Part shown: piece by piece, positions 5,301-5,431 of the stretch | How the letters are laid out: the number at the start of each line of letters is the position of its first letter | Position numbering within the stretch: the stretch's first letter is position 1 | Origin: Rubrivirga sp. | Lineage (GTDB): Bacteria; Bacteroidota; Rhodothermia; Rhodothermales; Rubricoccaceae | Reading direction: 5' to 3' | Length of the DNA: 5,431 nt | Assembly: GCA_012269805.1 (NCBI GenBank) | Contig: JAAXJP010000631.1 | Span: 1-5,431 of the forward strand | Notes under the pieces: generated by a model | Database searches by the model: none | Told to the model about the DNA's origin: nothing | Seen by the model: the letters and a program-made list of their open reading frames with translations, nothing else | Position numbers and translations under genes: made by a program

Positions 5301-5431
5301 ATGGCCAAGTCCAAAACCCGCTACGTCTGCCAGGACTGCGGGCACGAGTCGATCCGCTGGGCCGGCCAGTGCGGCGGGTGCCGCGCCTGGAACACGCTCG
5401 TCGAGGAGGCCGTGCCGAGCACGGTCAAGGC
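5301..5431 (+). CDS. radA: RadA/Sms DNA repair ATPase, N-terminal fragment (runs off window)
   Basis: Only the first 43 codons are present. They encode MAKSKTRYVCQDCG followed by HESIRWAGQCGGCRAW and NTLVEE, which is the standard RadA N-terminus. The four cysteines of the zinc finger are Cys10, Cys13, Cys24 and Cys27, in the CxxC...CxxC arrangement, and the W-N-T-L-V-E-E tail after them is highly characteristic. In full-length relatives (about 450-460 residues) a RecA-like ATPase domain and a Lon-like domain follow; neither is visible here. RadA promotes branch migration in recombinational repair in the cytoplasm. ATG at 5301 is the natural start, with no Shine-Dalgarno sequence ahead of it. 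It is divergent from the mla operon, and no functional link is evident. Confidence 0.93.
   Translation, partial: MAKSKTRYVCQDCGHESIRWAGQCGGCRAWNTLVEEAVPSTVK

Noticed and set aside
4288..5314. Long - strand frames that overlap mlaE and extend across the mlaE-radA gap.
   Set aside because: They are Arg/Ser/Pro-rich shadows of mlaE; the permease signature is only in the mlaE frame.

Overview
The window comes from a very G+C-rich bacterium whose third codon positions are almost all G or C. Two things point to the Bacteroidota, probably a high-GC Rhodothermota/Rhodothermales-type lineage. The gene at 788-1288 belongs to a small protein family I know only from Bacteroidota. None of the genes has a clear Shine-Dalgarno sequence, which is typical of that group. 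The lineage is an inference; no rRNA or tRNA gene is present to confirm it. I found no mobile element, CRISPR array, tRNA or rRNA.

Layout, left to right. (1) The 3' part of a lipoprotein gene (+ strand, to 614), cut by the window edge just inside its signal peptide, with the lipobox still visible. (2) A strong intrinsic terminator at 638-693. (3) A two-gene unit on the + strand: a conserved 166-residue protein of unknown function (788-1288), then a two-helix potassium channel with a cytoplasmic RCK/TrkA domain (1288-2325). They share one base (TAGTG), so translation is probably coupled. (4) A 42-bp gap between convergent genes that holds a perfect 22-nt palindrome. (5) On the - strand, read from right to left, a compact mlaE-mlaF-mlaD operon (5117 down to 2368): permease, ATPase and MCE substrate-binding subunit of an Mla-type phospholipid ABC transporter. 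(6) A 183-bp divergent intergenic region. (7) The first 43 codons of radA/sms (+, from 5301), running off the right edge.

The mla genes should form one inner-membrane complex: MlaE dimer as channel, MlaF dimer as motor, MlaD as periplasmic ring moving lipid between the two membranes. No mlaB (STAS) or mlaC (periplasmic carrier) lies beside them. The channel gene, its unknown partner and radA have no evident link to lipid transport.

Most of the window is ordinary core genome. The points most worth a second look are the translationally coupled unknown gene and K+ channel, the channel's unusual TIGFQ filter, the related GGGTGA-rich hairpin-forming spacers inside the mla operon, and the acidic/glycine-rich sequence after the lipoprotein cysteine. 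I found no convincing new multi-gene system.
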